Assembly: GCF_002210295.1 (NCBI RefSeq)
Contig: NZ_MWQH01000004.1
Coordinates: 186,001-250,000 of the forward strand
Reading direction: 5' to 3'
From: Fibrobacter sp. UWB5
GTDB taxonomy: Bacteria > Fibrobacterota > Fibrobacteria > Fibrobacterales > Fibrobacteraceae
DNA length: 64,000 nucleotides
Positions within the stretch are counted from its first letter, which is position 1. Each line of letters opens with the position of its first letter. Below are positions 50,636-59,620 of the stretch, one piece after another. Made by a program: the position numbers and the translations under genes. The notes under the pieces are model-generated. The model was not told the origin of the DNA. It worked only from the letters and a program-made list of their open reading frames with translations, and searched no databases.

Positions 50636-51643
50636 ATGATAGTTTCTAAGCCGCTTTTTATACACCAGTACCCCGACTGGACCAAGTTCCGCTACAACGC
50701 GCAGAGCGTGATGGACGCCTTGGGCCAGACTCGCCTGCTTGAAGGCGCCCTCGTGGGCGTTGCAGACCTGGTTTGTGATTCGGACACCGAGACGCGCATG
50801 CTCGCGAAAGACATTGCGGCCAACTACGCGCTGGACGGCTACACTCTGGAAATTCCGATACTTGAAAGCGAAATCAAGAAAAAGAATTCCGCCAGGAACG
50901 ACATTCGAAATTTTGTAGGCGCGATTCAAAACGCCAAGCTCCCGCTGACCGAAGAACGCCTGTTCGCATGGCATGCGGCCATTGGCCAGAACAAGGTCAA
51001 GAGCTTTAGGACAAAGGAAAGCGTTGCAGGAACATTTACCGGCGTAAGCCCGGAACGCATTCCGCTTGAAATCGGGCGTTTTATCGACTGGTTTGAAAAC
51101 TCGACGCAAGACGGCGCCATTAAAGCGGCGATTGCCCACTTTTGGTTTTTGACGATCCGCCCGTTTGAAGACGGCAACGGACGCATTGCCCGCGCACTCG
51201 CCGCCATGCTTTTGGCCCGCAGCGAAGACACGACTCGCTGCCAGTATACGCTGAACGAGCAAATTTTAAAAGACCGCGAGAATTACATACAAACTTTATT
51301 CAAGGCGCAGGCCGGCAACGGCGACTTGACCGAATGGATTTTGTGGTTCTTGAGCGCGATGCAAAAATCAATTGATGATAGCAAGAAAGAAATTGCAGGC
51401 GCCCTCAAGAAAATGCAGTTCCTGCAAAAGAACCAGCAGGCCGACTTGAGTGGGCGCGAACGCAAGATTATCGAAGCTGTCTGGAACGGAGAACTGCCGG
51501 CCGTATTCTCGGTGAAAGAGGTGGCCGCATTTACCGGCACGAGCCACGATTCCGCACTCCGCGACATCCAGGACTTGATTCAAAAAGAAATCGTCCGCCC
51601 CGAAAACAAGGGCGGACGAAGCCAGAAATACAGTTTGATTTAA
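50636..51643 (+). CDS. DUF4172/Fic-domain protein with degenerate active site
   Basis: A 335-residue Fic-family protein with an N-terminal DUF4172-like region (YPDWTKFRYNAQSVMDALGQ), a Fic core (about 90-255) and a C-terminal winged-helix-like part (SVKEVAAFTGTSHDSALRDI). The Fic motif normally reads HPFxxGNGRxxR; here it is TIRPFEDGNGRIAR, with Arg in place of the catalytic His (codon CGC at about 51151). The position of the inhibitory SxxxEG motif is AANYALDGY, with no Glu. AMP transfer by the usual route is therefore unlikely. The gene has no Shine-Dalgarno and a promoter next to its ATG. It faces pyrH. Confidence 0.85.
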   Translation: MIVSKPLFIHQYPDWTKFRYNAQSVMDALGQTRLLEGALVGVADLVCDSDTETRMLAKDIAANYALDGYTLEIPILESEIKKKNSARNDIRNFVGAIQNAKLPLTEERLFAWHAAIGQNKVKSFRTKESVAGTFTGVSPERIPLEIGRFIDWFENSTQDGAIKAAIAHFWFLTIRPFEDGNGRIARALAAMLLARSEDTTRCQYTLNEQILKDRENYIQTLFKAQAGNGDLTEWILWFLSAMQKSIDDSKKEIAGALKKMQFLQKNQQADLSGRERKIIEAVWNGELPAVFSVKEVAAFTGTSHDSALRDIQDLIQKEIVRPENKGGRSQKYSLI

Positions 51644-51653
51644 CCGCTTGAAA

Positions 51654-52361
51654 TTAGCAGTGCACCAGCGTGCCGAGGTCGCCTTCGATAGCGGCGCGCG
51701 TGAGGTTGCCCTTTTCCATCTTGAACACGAAGATAGGCATGTTGTTTTCCATGCAGAGGGCGACCGCTGCGGTATCCATGACCTTGAGGCCGCGAGAGAT
51801 AACTTCCTTGTAGCTGATGTCGTCGAAGCGGGTCGCGGTCGGGTCCTTGACCGGGTCTGCGGTGTAGATGCCGTCGACCTTGGTGGCCTTCATGATCACG
51901 TCGCATTCGCTTTCGATAGCGCGAAGAGCGGCGCAGCTGTCAGTGGTGAAGAACGGGTTGCCGGTGCCTGCGGAGAAAATCACCACGGAGCCTGCGGACA
52001 AAAGCTTGAGGGCCTTGCGGCGGTCAAAGAATTCGCAGACCGGTTCCATGCGGATCGCGGACATCACAACAGAGTCAACGCCCTGCTTGTCCAAAGCATC
52101 TTGCATGGCGAGGCCATTCATCACGGTGCCGAGCATGCCCATGGCGTCGCCCTGAGCGCGGTTCATGCCGCCTGCAGAAGCAGAAATGCCGCGGACGAGA
52201 TTGCCGCCGCCAATGACGAGAGCGACTTGCACGCCCTGCTTGACGATGGAGGCAATTTCGGACGCCATGTCAGAGAGAATCTGGTTGTCGATACCGTGGC
52301 CCTTTTCGCCTGCGAGGGCTTCGCCACTGAGTTTGAGAAGAATGCGCTTGAATTTAGACAT
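51654..52361 (-). CDS. pyrH: Uridylate kinase
   Basis: A 235-residue UMP kinase of the amino acid kinase fold. KLSGEALAGEKGHGIDNQIL, VIGGGNLVRGISASAGGMNR and GTGNPFFTTDSCAALRAIE are the family blocks. It converts UMP to UDP. No Shine-Dalgarno is seen before the ATG. The gene converges on fic, with 10 bp between them. Confidence 0.94.
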   Translation of the reverse strand: MSKFKRILLKLSGEALAGEKGHGIDNQILSDMASEIASIVKQGVQVALVIGGGNLVRGISASAGGMNRAQGDAMGMLGTVMNGLAMQDALDKQGVDSVVMSAIRMEPVCEFFDRRKALKLLSAGSVVIFSAGTGNPFFTTDSCAALRAIESECDVIMKATKVDGIYTADPVKDPTATRFDDISYKEVISRGLKVMDTAAVALCMENNMPIFVFKMEKGNLTRAAIEGDLGTLVHC

Positions 52362-52483
52362 AATTTTTTTGGGGAATTAGGAATATTTTATGCTCTGAAA
52401 TGTAATAAAAAACGGACAAGGGTGCCTCTTGCCGTAAAAAAATGTATTTCCATATTTGGTGGTTTAAAGAAAATGGGATGTTT

Positions 52484-54391
52484 ATGAAAACCAAAATTGC
52501 ATTTGACCTGTTATTAGGCTCATTATTATTCCCAACGATGCTTTTTGCAGACATCGTGTATCAGGGGAAACGCGTCCAGGAATGGCCCGAAGAAGCCCGA
52601 CCCACATTCACCGGATCCAAAGCAAGCGCGTCCAGTTCCGGTTTATCGAGAGCAGTTGCAACACAAACGAAAGGCCACTACGCCGCCCCCAAGGGCAAAA
52701 TCTACAGTTTGACCTTGCTCGTGGATTTCCCGGACAAGGCAGCTCCGGTCACGGTGAGCGAAGTAGAAGACTGGCTGAATAAAGAAGGATTCAATAGGGA
52801 CGGTTGCAACGGTTCCGTGCGCGACTACTATTTAGACGTTTCTAACGGGCAGCTGGACCTCACGAACGAAGTCTACGGCTGGTATCGTGCAAAGCACCCT
52901 AAATCCTGGTACGAAGGCTTGCAGGGATACTCGGGCTCCGATTCGCTCATGAAAGAAGTATTTGCGTATTTCGATTCCCAAGTCGACTTTTCTCGTTACG
53001 ACAACGACAAAGACGGCACCACCGAAGCAATCAACATCGTGTACGCCGGCGCAGGTGAAACCTGGGGACAGGGCCTGTGGCCGCATTCCGGATGGTCCAA
53101 CGAAAGACGCGATGGCGTGAAACTCACGCACCACCAGATGACGGACATGCCGGGCAAGTTTTCGATATACGTCTTTGTGCATGAATCGGGACACATGATT
53201 TTTGGCTGGCCGGACCTTTACTGGTACGGCGACTACTGCACCATGGGCAACCGCGCGAACGACTTGAATCCCGTCGCGATCAACGACTTCTACCGTGCGG
53301 ACCAAGGCTGGATTCCGTTCGTGGACATCACCAGCGACGACGTAAACAACATAACGCCCCTCGAAACCACCAAGCCCGGCGAATTCTGTTACCGTTACAA
53401 GAACCCAAACAGGCCAAACCAAGAAGGACTCGTATGGTCTTACGTACGCAACACGGGCCGCAACAAGGTGCTTGCTGGTAGCGGCCTCTTGATGCAGCAC
53501 TATGACTTTTCCATCGAAGGCAATTCCGCTTCAGACAAGCTCGGACTCCGAATCGTGCACGCGAACGCCGCAGGCAAATCGAGCGACAATCCGGGCGATC
53601 AATGGCCAAGTCCGGGCAGCACCGCCAACACCTTCTTCAAGAGCGGAACTTATCCGGAATTTTCAGATGACGCCTACCCTGCCATCCGTTGGTATAACGG
53701 CTCCAAGACGGGACTGAAAATCACCGACATCGGGACTCCCGGCGAAACGCTCACCTTCTGCATCGGTGAAAACTGTTCCGAGCCCTCGTCCAGTTCGTCG
53801 GAACCCGCATCCAGCAGCTCCGTCGAAATCACTGTCCAGAAAATCGCACTCGAAACGACACTTCCGATTAGCGACAGTTATGCGTCCGTAACACTCGACC
53901 TGAACGGCAGCGAAGTCGCAAGCATTCTCGGCATCAAGCGCACCGAAATTGAAGACAAAGTAGAATTCTACGGCGTAGAACCCGACGGAAGCCTCAACAG
54001 CAAAACGACCGGCGAAGGCACCGGCCACTGGTTTGACAAAGACGGCAAAATCGTTGTCTGGGACCCGAACGGCTCTAGCGTAGTATTCTCCAATATGGAC
54101 CTCACGACCATGACCACGAAAATCGGCCACATGCCGAACAAAGTAAAGTCAGGCGATTCGTTCTTCGTAAAACAGGCCCTAGTTTACGGAAGCAAGCAGG
54201 TCACCTTCGAAATCACGGTAACGATAAGCGAAAAAGGGACCACTAAAATCATCTCGAATTTAGGGAACGCCAAGCACGGCAAGCCCGGAAGCCAAATCTT
54301 CAACGCCCTCGGCAAACCCGTCGGCACCCGAAACGCATCCGGAGAACTCCCCAACCTGCCCAAGAGCATTTATGTGGAAGTCGTGAAGTAG
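52484..54391 (+). CDS. Secreted M6-family metalloprotease with C-terminal sorting-like domain
   Basis: A 635-residue exported protein. A signal peptide is followed by an M6 (immune inhibitor A-like) catalytic domain (about 60-435) with zinc motif HESGH in FVHESGHMIFGWPDL and a GDYCTMG Met-turn. A Ser-rich linker follows (SEPSSSSSEPASSSS, about 438-455). A beta-rich domain leads to the end NALGKPVGTR through LPKSIYVEVVK, which resembles a type 9 secretion C-terminal domain. I placed the start at 52484; 52478 and 52442 are in frame but unsupported. Confidence 0.85.
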   Translation: MKTKIAFDLLLGSLLFPTMLFADIVYQGKRVQEWPEEARPTFTGSKASASSSGLSRAVATQTKGHYAAPKGKIYSLTLLVDFPDKAAPVTVSEVEDWLNKEGFNRDGCNGSVRDYYLDVSNGQLDLTNEVYGWYRAKHPKSWYEGLQGYSGSDSLMKEVFAYFDSQVDFSRYDNDKDGTTEAINIVYAGAGETWGQGLWPHSGWSNERRDGVKLTHHQMTDMPGKFSIYVFVHESGHMIFGWPDLYWYGDYCTMGNRANDLNPVAINDFYRADQGWIPFVDITSDDVNNITPLETTKPGEFCYRYKNPNRPNQEGLVWSYVRNTGRNKVLAGSGLLMQHYDFSIEGNSASDKLGLRIVHANAAGKSSDNPGDQWPSPGSTANTFFKSGTYPEFSDDAYPAIRWYNGSKTGLKITDIGTPGETLTFCIGENCSEPSSSSSEPASSSSVEITVQKIALETTLPISDSYASVTLDLNGSEVASILGIKRTEIEDKVEFYGVEPDGSLNSKTTGEGTGHWFDKDGKIVVWDPNGSSVVFSNMDLTTMTTKIGHMPNKVKSGDSFFVKQALVYGSKQVTFEITVTISEKGTTKIISNLGNAKHGKPGSQIFNALGKPVGTRNASGELPNLPKSIYVEVVK

Positions 54392-54424
54392 GAAAATTTA
54401 GATCCTAAAAATATTTCATCACAA

Positions 54425-54453
54425 AGGTTCTGCAACAATGCAGGACCTTTTTA
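54425..54453 (+). terminator. Terminator after the M6 protease gene
   Basis: AGGTTCTGCA - ACAA - TGCAGGACCT (10-bp stem with one G-U pair) followed by TTTTA. A second perfect hairpin, CTCCGTT-GCAT-AACGGAG, follows at 54459-54476. Confidence 0.85.
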
Positions 54454-54471
54454 TTTGACTCCGTTGCATAA

Positions 54472-54579
54472 CGGAGCATTTTAGAAGCTGTGGCAAAAAC
54501 AATCCGAACAATAGAGCGGATGCTTAAAAAGGGTGCGTCTATGGAAAAAATCCGCACTTCTTTTGGTGTAGCTAAATAA
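54472..54579 (+). pseudogene. Possible C-terminal relic of a transposase or nuclease-type protein
   Basis: The frame after the TAA at 54469 reads LEAVAKTIRTIERMLKKG then MEKIRTSFGVAK and a stop. The ARMLKKG...I..ITGLS-like spacing resembles the C-terminal end of Rpn/PD-(D/E)XK transposase-like proteins. No start or upstream part of such a gene is present. The similarity is weak and from memory. Confidence 0.3.
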
Positions 54580-54737
54580 AAATAGCCTCCCAGTCTCACT
54601 TATTACAAAATAATTATCATTTTCTTACACTATACTAACAGGAGCATAGCGGGGGGCACAGCACTCTCCGCTCCTTTATAATTGCTATCTTGTACCCTAT
54701 CTAAACATTAACCGTTAAATTAAAACACTATAGTAAT
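54580..54737 (+). other. Noncoding leader region of etfB
   Basis: AT-rich gap without a credible gene. It holds a TATACT hexamer (54631-54636) and an AGGAGC/GCTCCT pair (54640-54675) flanking a G-rich stretch. The etfB ATG has no Shine-Dalgarno; the bases before it are AAAACACTATAGTAAT. Confidence 0.4.
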
Positions 54738-55619
54738 ATGAGTCTTAAAATCGTTGTGCTTGCTAAGCAAGTACCTGATACACGAAACGTGGGCCCCGAT
54801 GCCATGACGGAGCAGGGAACCATCAATCGTGCCGCATTGCCCGCGGTCTTCAACCCCGAAGACCTGAACGCCCTGGAGCAAGCCCTTCGTTTGAAGGACC
54901 AGTTCCCGGGTTCCACCATCTCTGTGCTGACGATGGGTCTGCCGAAGTCTGCCGAAGTCGTCCGCGAAGCTCTGTACCGCGGTGCCGACGAGGGTTTCGT
55001 GGTGACGGACCGCCCGCTCGGTGGTGCTGACACTCTCGCTACGAGCTACACGCTCGCCCAGGCCGTCAAGAAGATTGGCGACTACGACATTATTCTCGGT
55101 GGCCGCCAGGCTATCGACGGCGATACCGCACAGGTCGGTCCGCAGATTGCAGAAAAGCTGGGCCTCACCCAGGTGACCTACGCTGAAGAAATTCTCTCCC
55201 TCGACGAAAAGGCCCGTAAGGTCGTGATCCGCCGCCATATCGACGGTGGTGTGGAAACGGTGGAAGCACCGCTCCCGCTGGTCGTGACCGTGAACGGAAG
55301 TGCGGCCCCGTGCCGCCCGCGCAACGCAAAGCGCCTCATGAAGTTCAAGAACGCTACGGTGGTTGCCGAACGCAAGCCGGAAGACGCCGAAAAATACGAA
55401 GCCCTCATCGCGAAGAAGCCCTACCTGAACATTCCGCAGTGGGGTGCCGCCGACATCGACGCAGACCCTGCCCAGATCGGTAAGGCCGGTTCGCCGACGA
55501 ACGTGAAGGCTGTCAAGAACATCGTGTTCAAGGCGAAGGAAAGCCGCACGCTCACCGCAAGCGACGCCGACGTCGAAGGACTTATCAAGGAACTTTTAGA
55601 CGGGAAGATTATTGGCTAG
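54738..55619 (+). CDS. etfB: Electron transfer flavoprotein beta subunit
   Basis: A 293-residue ETF beta-type protein. LKIVVLAKQVPDTRNV, ADTLATSYTLAQAV and IILGGRQAIDGDTAQVGPQI with AEKLGLTQVTYA are the AMP/FAD-binding blocks. It passes electrons from acyl-CoA dehydrogenases to the respiratory chain or an electron bifurcator. The following genes are etfA (3 bp) and an acyl-CoA dehydrogenase. The absence of a Shine-Dalgarno and the extra length are reminiscent of Bacteroidales versions, so horizontal transfer is possible. Confidence 0.93.
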   Translation: MSLKIVVLAKQVPDTRNVGPDAMTEQGTINRAALPAVFNPEDLNALEQALRLKDQFPGSTISVLTMGLPKSAEVVREALYRGADEGFVVTDRPLGGADTLATSYTLAQAVKKIGDYDIILGGRQAIDGDTAQVGPQIAEKLGLTQVTYAEEILSLDEKARKVVIRRHIDGGVETVEAPLPLVVTVNGSAAPCRPRNAKRLMKFKNATVVAERKPEDAEKYEALIAKKPYLNIPQWGAADIDADPAQIGKAGSPTNVKAVKNIVFKAKESRTLTASDADVEGLIKELLDGKIIG

Positions 55620-55622
55620 CCT

Positions 55623-56648
55623 ATGAATAACGTATTTGTATATTGCGAAATTGAGGGCACGACCGTTGTCGATGTTTCCCTCGAACTTTTGTCCAAGGGC
55701 CGCAAGCTCGCCAACACGCTCGGCGTTCAGCTCGAATGCATCTGCGCAGGCAAGGGCCTCGACGGAATTGAAAAGCAGGTGTTCCCCTACGGTGTGGACA
55801 AGGTCCATGTGTTTGATGCCGAAGGGCTCTTCCCCTACACCACCAACCCGCACGCATCGCTCGTGGTGAACCTCTTCAAGGAAGAGCAGCCGCAGATTTG
55901 CTTGCTGGGTGCAACGGTGATTGGCCGTGACCTCGGTCCGCGCATTTCCAGCGCCATGCACAGCGGCCTTACCGCCGACTGTACCGAACTCGAAATCGAC
56001 AGCTTTGAAATGAGCATCGGCGGCGTGAAGAAGTTCTACGAAAATCAGCTTTGCCAGATTCGCCCGGCGTTCGGCGGCAACATCGTCGCTACCATCGTGA
56101 ACCCGGAACACCGCCCGCAGATGGCGACGGTGCGCGAAGGCGTGATGAAGAAGGAAATCGTCGATCCGAACTACAAGGGCGAGGTCATCAAGCACGACGT
56201 GGCCAAGTACGTGCCGGAAACGGAATACGTGGTCAAGGTGCTCGAACGCCATGTGGAAAAGGCCAAGCACAACCTCAAGGGCGCACCCATCGTGGTGGCC
56301 GGTGGTTACGGCATGGGCTCCAAGGAAAACTTCGACATGCTGTTCGAACTTGCGAAGGAACTCCACGCTGAAGTGGGCGCAAGCCGTGCCGCTATCGACG
56401 CGGGCTTTGCCGATCATGACCGCCAGATTGGCCAGACCGGCGTGACCGTACGCCCGAAGGTGTATATCGCCTGCGGTATCTCCGGCCAGATTCAGCACCT
56501 CGCCGGCATGCAGGATTCAGGAATCATCATCTCCGTGAACTCCGACCCCGACGCCCCGATCAACGCTATCGCTGACTACGTGATCAACGGCACCGTCGAA
56601 GAGGTCATCCCGAAGATGATCAAGTATTACAAGGCAAACAACAAGTAG
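55623..56648 (+). CDS. etfA: Electron transfer flavoprotein alpha subunit
   Basis: A 341-residue protein. The C-terminal FAD domain has PIVVAGGYGMGSKENF, VGASRAAIDAGFADHDRQIG and KVYIACGISGQIQHLAGM, followed by SVNSDPDAPIN. It pairs with EtfB, whose stop lies 3 bp before the ATG. The start follows directly, so translation is likely coupled. Confidence 0.95.
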   Translation: MNNVFVYCEIEGTTVVDVSLELLSKGRKLANTLGVQLECICAGKGLDGIEKQVFPYGVDKVHVFDAEGLFPYTTNPHASLVVNLFKEEQPQICLLGATVIGRDLGPRISSAMHSGLTADCTELEIDSFEMSIGGVKKFYENQLCQIRPAFGGNIVATIVNPEHRPQMATVREGVMKKEIVDPNYKGEVIKHDVAKYVPETEYVVKVLERHVEKAKHNLKGAPIVVAGGYGMGSKENFDMLFELAKELHAEVGASRAAIDAGFADHDRQIGQTGVTVRPKVYIACGISGQIQHLAGMQDSGIIISVNSDPDAPINAIADYVINGTVEEVIPKMIKYYKANNK

Positions 56649-56653
56649 GCGTT

Positions 56654-58366
56654 ATGGCGAATTTTTACACAGACCATCCAGAGATTAAGTTCAACCTTGA
56701 AAGCTCTCCTTTGATGCAGCGCATCGTGGAACTCAAGGAAAACGGCTACGCCGACAAGGACAGCTTTGACTATGCGCCGGAAGACTACGCCGACGCGATA
56801 GACAGCTACAACCGCGTGCTCGAAGTCGCAGGCGACATCACCGCGAACACCATCTTCCCGAACTCCGAAGACGTGGACGCCGAAGGCCCCCACTGCGAAG
56901 ACGGCCGCGTGCGTTACGCAAGCAAGACCTACGAAAACCTGGAAGCCACCCGCAAGGCTGGCCTCAACGGTGTCACGATGCCGCGCCGCTTCGGCGGCCT
57001 CAACTTCCCGATTACCGCCTACACGGCCATCAACGAAATGATCGCCTCCGCGGACGCCGGTTTCGAGAACATCTGGTCCCTGCAGGACTGCATCGAGACC
57101 TTGTATGAATTCGGCGACGAGGACCAGCGTTCCCGCTTTATCCCGCGCGTGTGCGCCGGCGAGACGATGTCCATGGACCTGACCGAACCCGATGCCGGTT
57201 CCGACCTGCAGCGCGTAATGCTCAAGGCCACCTACAGCGAAGCCGACAAGTGCTGGTACCTGAACGGCGTGAAGCGCTTCATCACCAACGGCGACAGCGA
57301 CATCCACCTGGTGCTCGCCCGCTCCGAAGAAGGCACCCATGACGGCCGCGGCCTTTCGATGTTCATTTACGACAAGCGCGACGGCGGCGTGAACGTGCGC
57401 CGCATCGAGAACAAGCTCGGCATCCACGGAAGCCCGACCTGCGAACTTGTCTATAAGAACGCGAAGGCTGAACTCTGTGGCCGCCGCAAGTTCGGCCTCA
57501 TCAAGTACGTGATGGCCCTCATGAACGGCGCCCGCCTGGGCATTGCCGCTCAGTCCGTGGGCATCAGCCAGATGGCTTACAACGAAGCTCTCGCCTACGC
57601 CAAGGACCGCAAGCAGTTCGGCCAGGCTATCGTGAACTTCCCGGCCGTCTACGAGATGATTTCCAACATCAAGGCTCGTCTTGACGCTGGCCGCGCACTC
57701 CTGTACCAGACAGCCCGCTATGTAGATATCTACAAGGGCCTCGAAGACATCGAGCGCACCCGCAAGCTCACCGACGAGGAGAAGGCTGAACTCAAGCTCT
57801 ACCAGAAGCTCGCCTCTGCTTGCACGCCTTTGGCCAAGGGCATGAACTCCGAATACGCCAACCTGAACGCCTACGACAGCATCCAGGTTCACGGCGGTTC
57901 CGGCTACATGCTCGAATACGCCTGCCAGCGCCTCTACCGCGACGCACGCATCACCTCCATTTACGAAGGCACGACGCAGTTGCAGACCGTTGCCGCCCTC
58001 CCGCACATCACCACCGGCACCTACAGCCAGATGCTCGAGGAACTGGAAGCGGGCGAAGTGGCCGCCGAATACGAGAGCCTCAAGGCCCGCGCTAAGGCCA
58101 TGGACGCGAAGTTCAACGAAGCCATCGAAACTGTGAAGGCCGCGAACAACAACGAGTTCACCGACCTCTGCAGCCGCCACTTGTACGAACTCGCCGCCAA
58201 CTGCGTGATGAGCCAGCTGCTCCTCCGCGACGCCACCAAGGCACCCGAACTGTTCGACAAGAGCATGAAGGTGTACCTGAACCTCGCCGAAGCCGAAGTC
58301 GCGAAGCACTACAACTTCGTGAAGAGCCTCAGCGTGGAATCGCTCGACAGCTACAAGCAGGCATAA
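56654..58366 (+). CDS. Acyl-CoA dehydrogenase
   Basis: A 570-residue acyl-CoA dehydrogenase, longer than the classical 380-residue form because of about 100 extra residues at the N-terminus and an extra C-terminal helical domain. SMDLTEPDAGSDLQRVMLKA, KQFGQAIVNFPAVYEM, QVHGGSGYMLEYACQRLYRD and the IYEGTTQLQTV block with the catalytic Glu are present. It donates electrons to the adjacent ETF. The acyl substrate cannot be read from sequence. No other beta-oxidation gene is in the window. Confidence 0.92.
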   Translation: MANFYTDHPEIKFNLESSPLMQRIVELKENGYADKDSFDYAPEDYADAIDSYNRVLEVAGDITANTIFPNSEDVDAEGPHCEDGRVRYASKTYENLEATRKAGLNGVTMPRRFGGLNFPITAYTAINEMIASADAGFENIWSLQDCIETLYEFGDEDQRSRFIPRVCAGETMSMDLTEPDAGSDLQRVMLKATYSEADKCWYLNGVKRFITNGDSDIHLVLARSEEGTHDGRGLSMFIYDKRDGGVNVRRIENKLGIHGSPTCELVYKNAKAELCGRRKFGLIKYVMALMNGARLGIAAQSVGISQMAYNEALAYAKDRKQFGQAIVNFPAVYEMISNIKARLDAGRALLYQTARYVDIYKGLEDIERTRKLTDEEKAELKLYQKLASACTPLAKGMNSEYANLNAYDSIQVHGGSGYMLEYACQRLYRDARITSIYEGTTQLQTVAALPHITTGTYSQMLEELEAGEVAAEYESLKARAKAMDAKFNEAIETVKAANNNEFTDLCSRHLYELAANCVMSQLLLRDATKAPELFDKSMKVYLNLAEAEVAKHYNFVKSLSVESLDSYKQA

Positions 58367-58386
58367 GCCTCGCTAACGCGAAATTG

Positions 58387-58416
58387 AAAACCCCGGCTCG
58401 CTAGAGTCGGGGTTTT
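58387..58416 (+). terminator. Terminator of the etf-acyl-CoA dehydrogenase operon
   Basis: AAAACCCCG - 12-nt loop - CGGGGTTTT then CTTT, 20 bp past the stop. Confidence 0.8.
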
Positions 58417-58434
58417 CTTTATAAAATCAAATTT

Positions 58435-59502
58435 CTAATTGGATTCGGCGGGCTTATCGGCATCGAGAATACACCAAACATCGCTCTGCCTATACCTATG
58501 GGGTTCAGGACGGCACAACCTTGCGAAATTCCCATCCGACAGGCCCATGTTGCGTTGGATGCATTTAGCGGCCTCGTTATAGTATTTAATGTAATCATAA
58601 CAAGATTCTGCTGGAGTACTTCCAGGTTTAGGGACAAAACCTTTTTTGGTACACGTATCATTTTCAAAAATCCATGTAGTTTCCACACCGATGATTTTCA
58701 CGTTGTATTTTTCAATGAAAATGGTATCCACGTAGTCGGAGTTCGGATTTGCACCGACAAAGGTCACCAACGAATCGTCTTCGAACCATCTTTTTGCCCA
58801 ACCATGTATGGTCGTATCTTGAGCAGGCGGAACATAGCTGGGATTTCGCACCGTCCATTGAGTAATTGTCGAATCGGTCAATTTGATTAGGAGCAATCTG
58901 GATTTAAATTCTCCATAATAAAAGGTGTCCTCGCCGACCGTCATTTTTTGCGTATAGGCATATTCATCATCATGGCAGTCTCCCCATTCATAGGTAGTGC
59001 AGTTTCGACTATCAGAAAGCAGAAGGGAATCATTCTGTTCGATAATGATATACTGATCCGGTCCATTAGTTATATAACCACCACCCAATTCTCCTTCCGG
59101 TTCATCGATGGTGTAGCAATAGCCGTTATTTTCAGGCAGAACCCAGAAAGCGTCCTTTATTTTATCGCCAAAAAGTTCCTTATGAAAAAGTGAATCCTCA
59201 TCTTCTATAAGAGGTCCATAGTGATAAATTTCGGGTTCAACGCCTGTGGTATCGAAGGGTAACTTATCTATAATCGAATCTTGAGAAGGTTCTTCGGAAG
59301 AAGAACTTATTGTCGGTTCTTCAGACGAAGAACTTGCCTCAGTCTGTTCGGACGAGGAACTTTCCACAGAATCTTGTGAAGAGGAGCTCTCCGAGCCAAC
59401 TTGCGGTATATCTTGTCCCGGGGCTTGAGAAGACGAATCGGAATCGCCACATGCAGCAAACAGACACGCAACAGCGCCGGCCATCAAAAACTTCTTCAGC
59501 AT
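58435..59502 (-). CDS. Ser-rich linker lipoprotein of unknown function
   Basis: A 355-residue lipoprotein. Its signal peptide has the lipobox FAAC (Cys about residue 18). A 60-residue linker of ESSSS and SSSSEEP repeats follows and is typical of Fibrobacter surface lipoproteins. The body has four or more Cys residues (NNGYCYTID, RNCTTYEWGDC) and no recognised domain. AGGAGG precedes the ATG. Its neighbours do not indicate a function. Confidence 0.8.
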   Translation of the reverse strand: MLKKFLMAGAVACLFAACGDSDSSSQAPGQDIPQVGSESSSSQDSVESSSSEQTEASSSSEEPTISSSSEEPSQDSIIDKLPFDTTGVEPEIYHYGPLIEDEDSLFHKELFGDKIKDAFWVLPENNGYCYTIDEPEGELGGGYITNGPDQYIIIEQNDSLLLSDSRNCTTYEWGDCHDDEYAYTQKMTVGEDTFYYGEFKSRLLLIKLTDSTITQWTVRNPSYVPPAQDTTIHGWAKRWFEDDSLVTFVGANPNSDYVDTIFIEKYNVKIIGVETTWIFENDTCTKKGFVPKPGSTPAESCYDYIKYYNEAAKCIQRNMGLSDGNFARLCRPEPHRYRQSDVWCILDADKPAESN

Positions 59503-59620
59503 TCAATCCTCCTATTCTAATTTTCATACAAAATATAAAAACATTGCCTCTAAAGAGGCAACTTGTTTTTATTCTTTCAGTTCGTTATTTGATGCGATCC
59601 GAGTCACATCAATTTTTATA

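Noticed and set aside
54603-54622. Fur-box-like sequence AATAATTATCATTTTC before etfB
   Set aside because: Only two NATWAT-type hexamers match in a very AT-rich stretch, and the downstream genes are not iron genes.
56627-58309. Minus-strand open frame opposite the acyl-CoA dehydrogenase
   Set aside because: Val/Gly/His-rich with no conserved blocks, while the plus strand has a complete acyl-CoA dehydrogenase.
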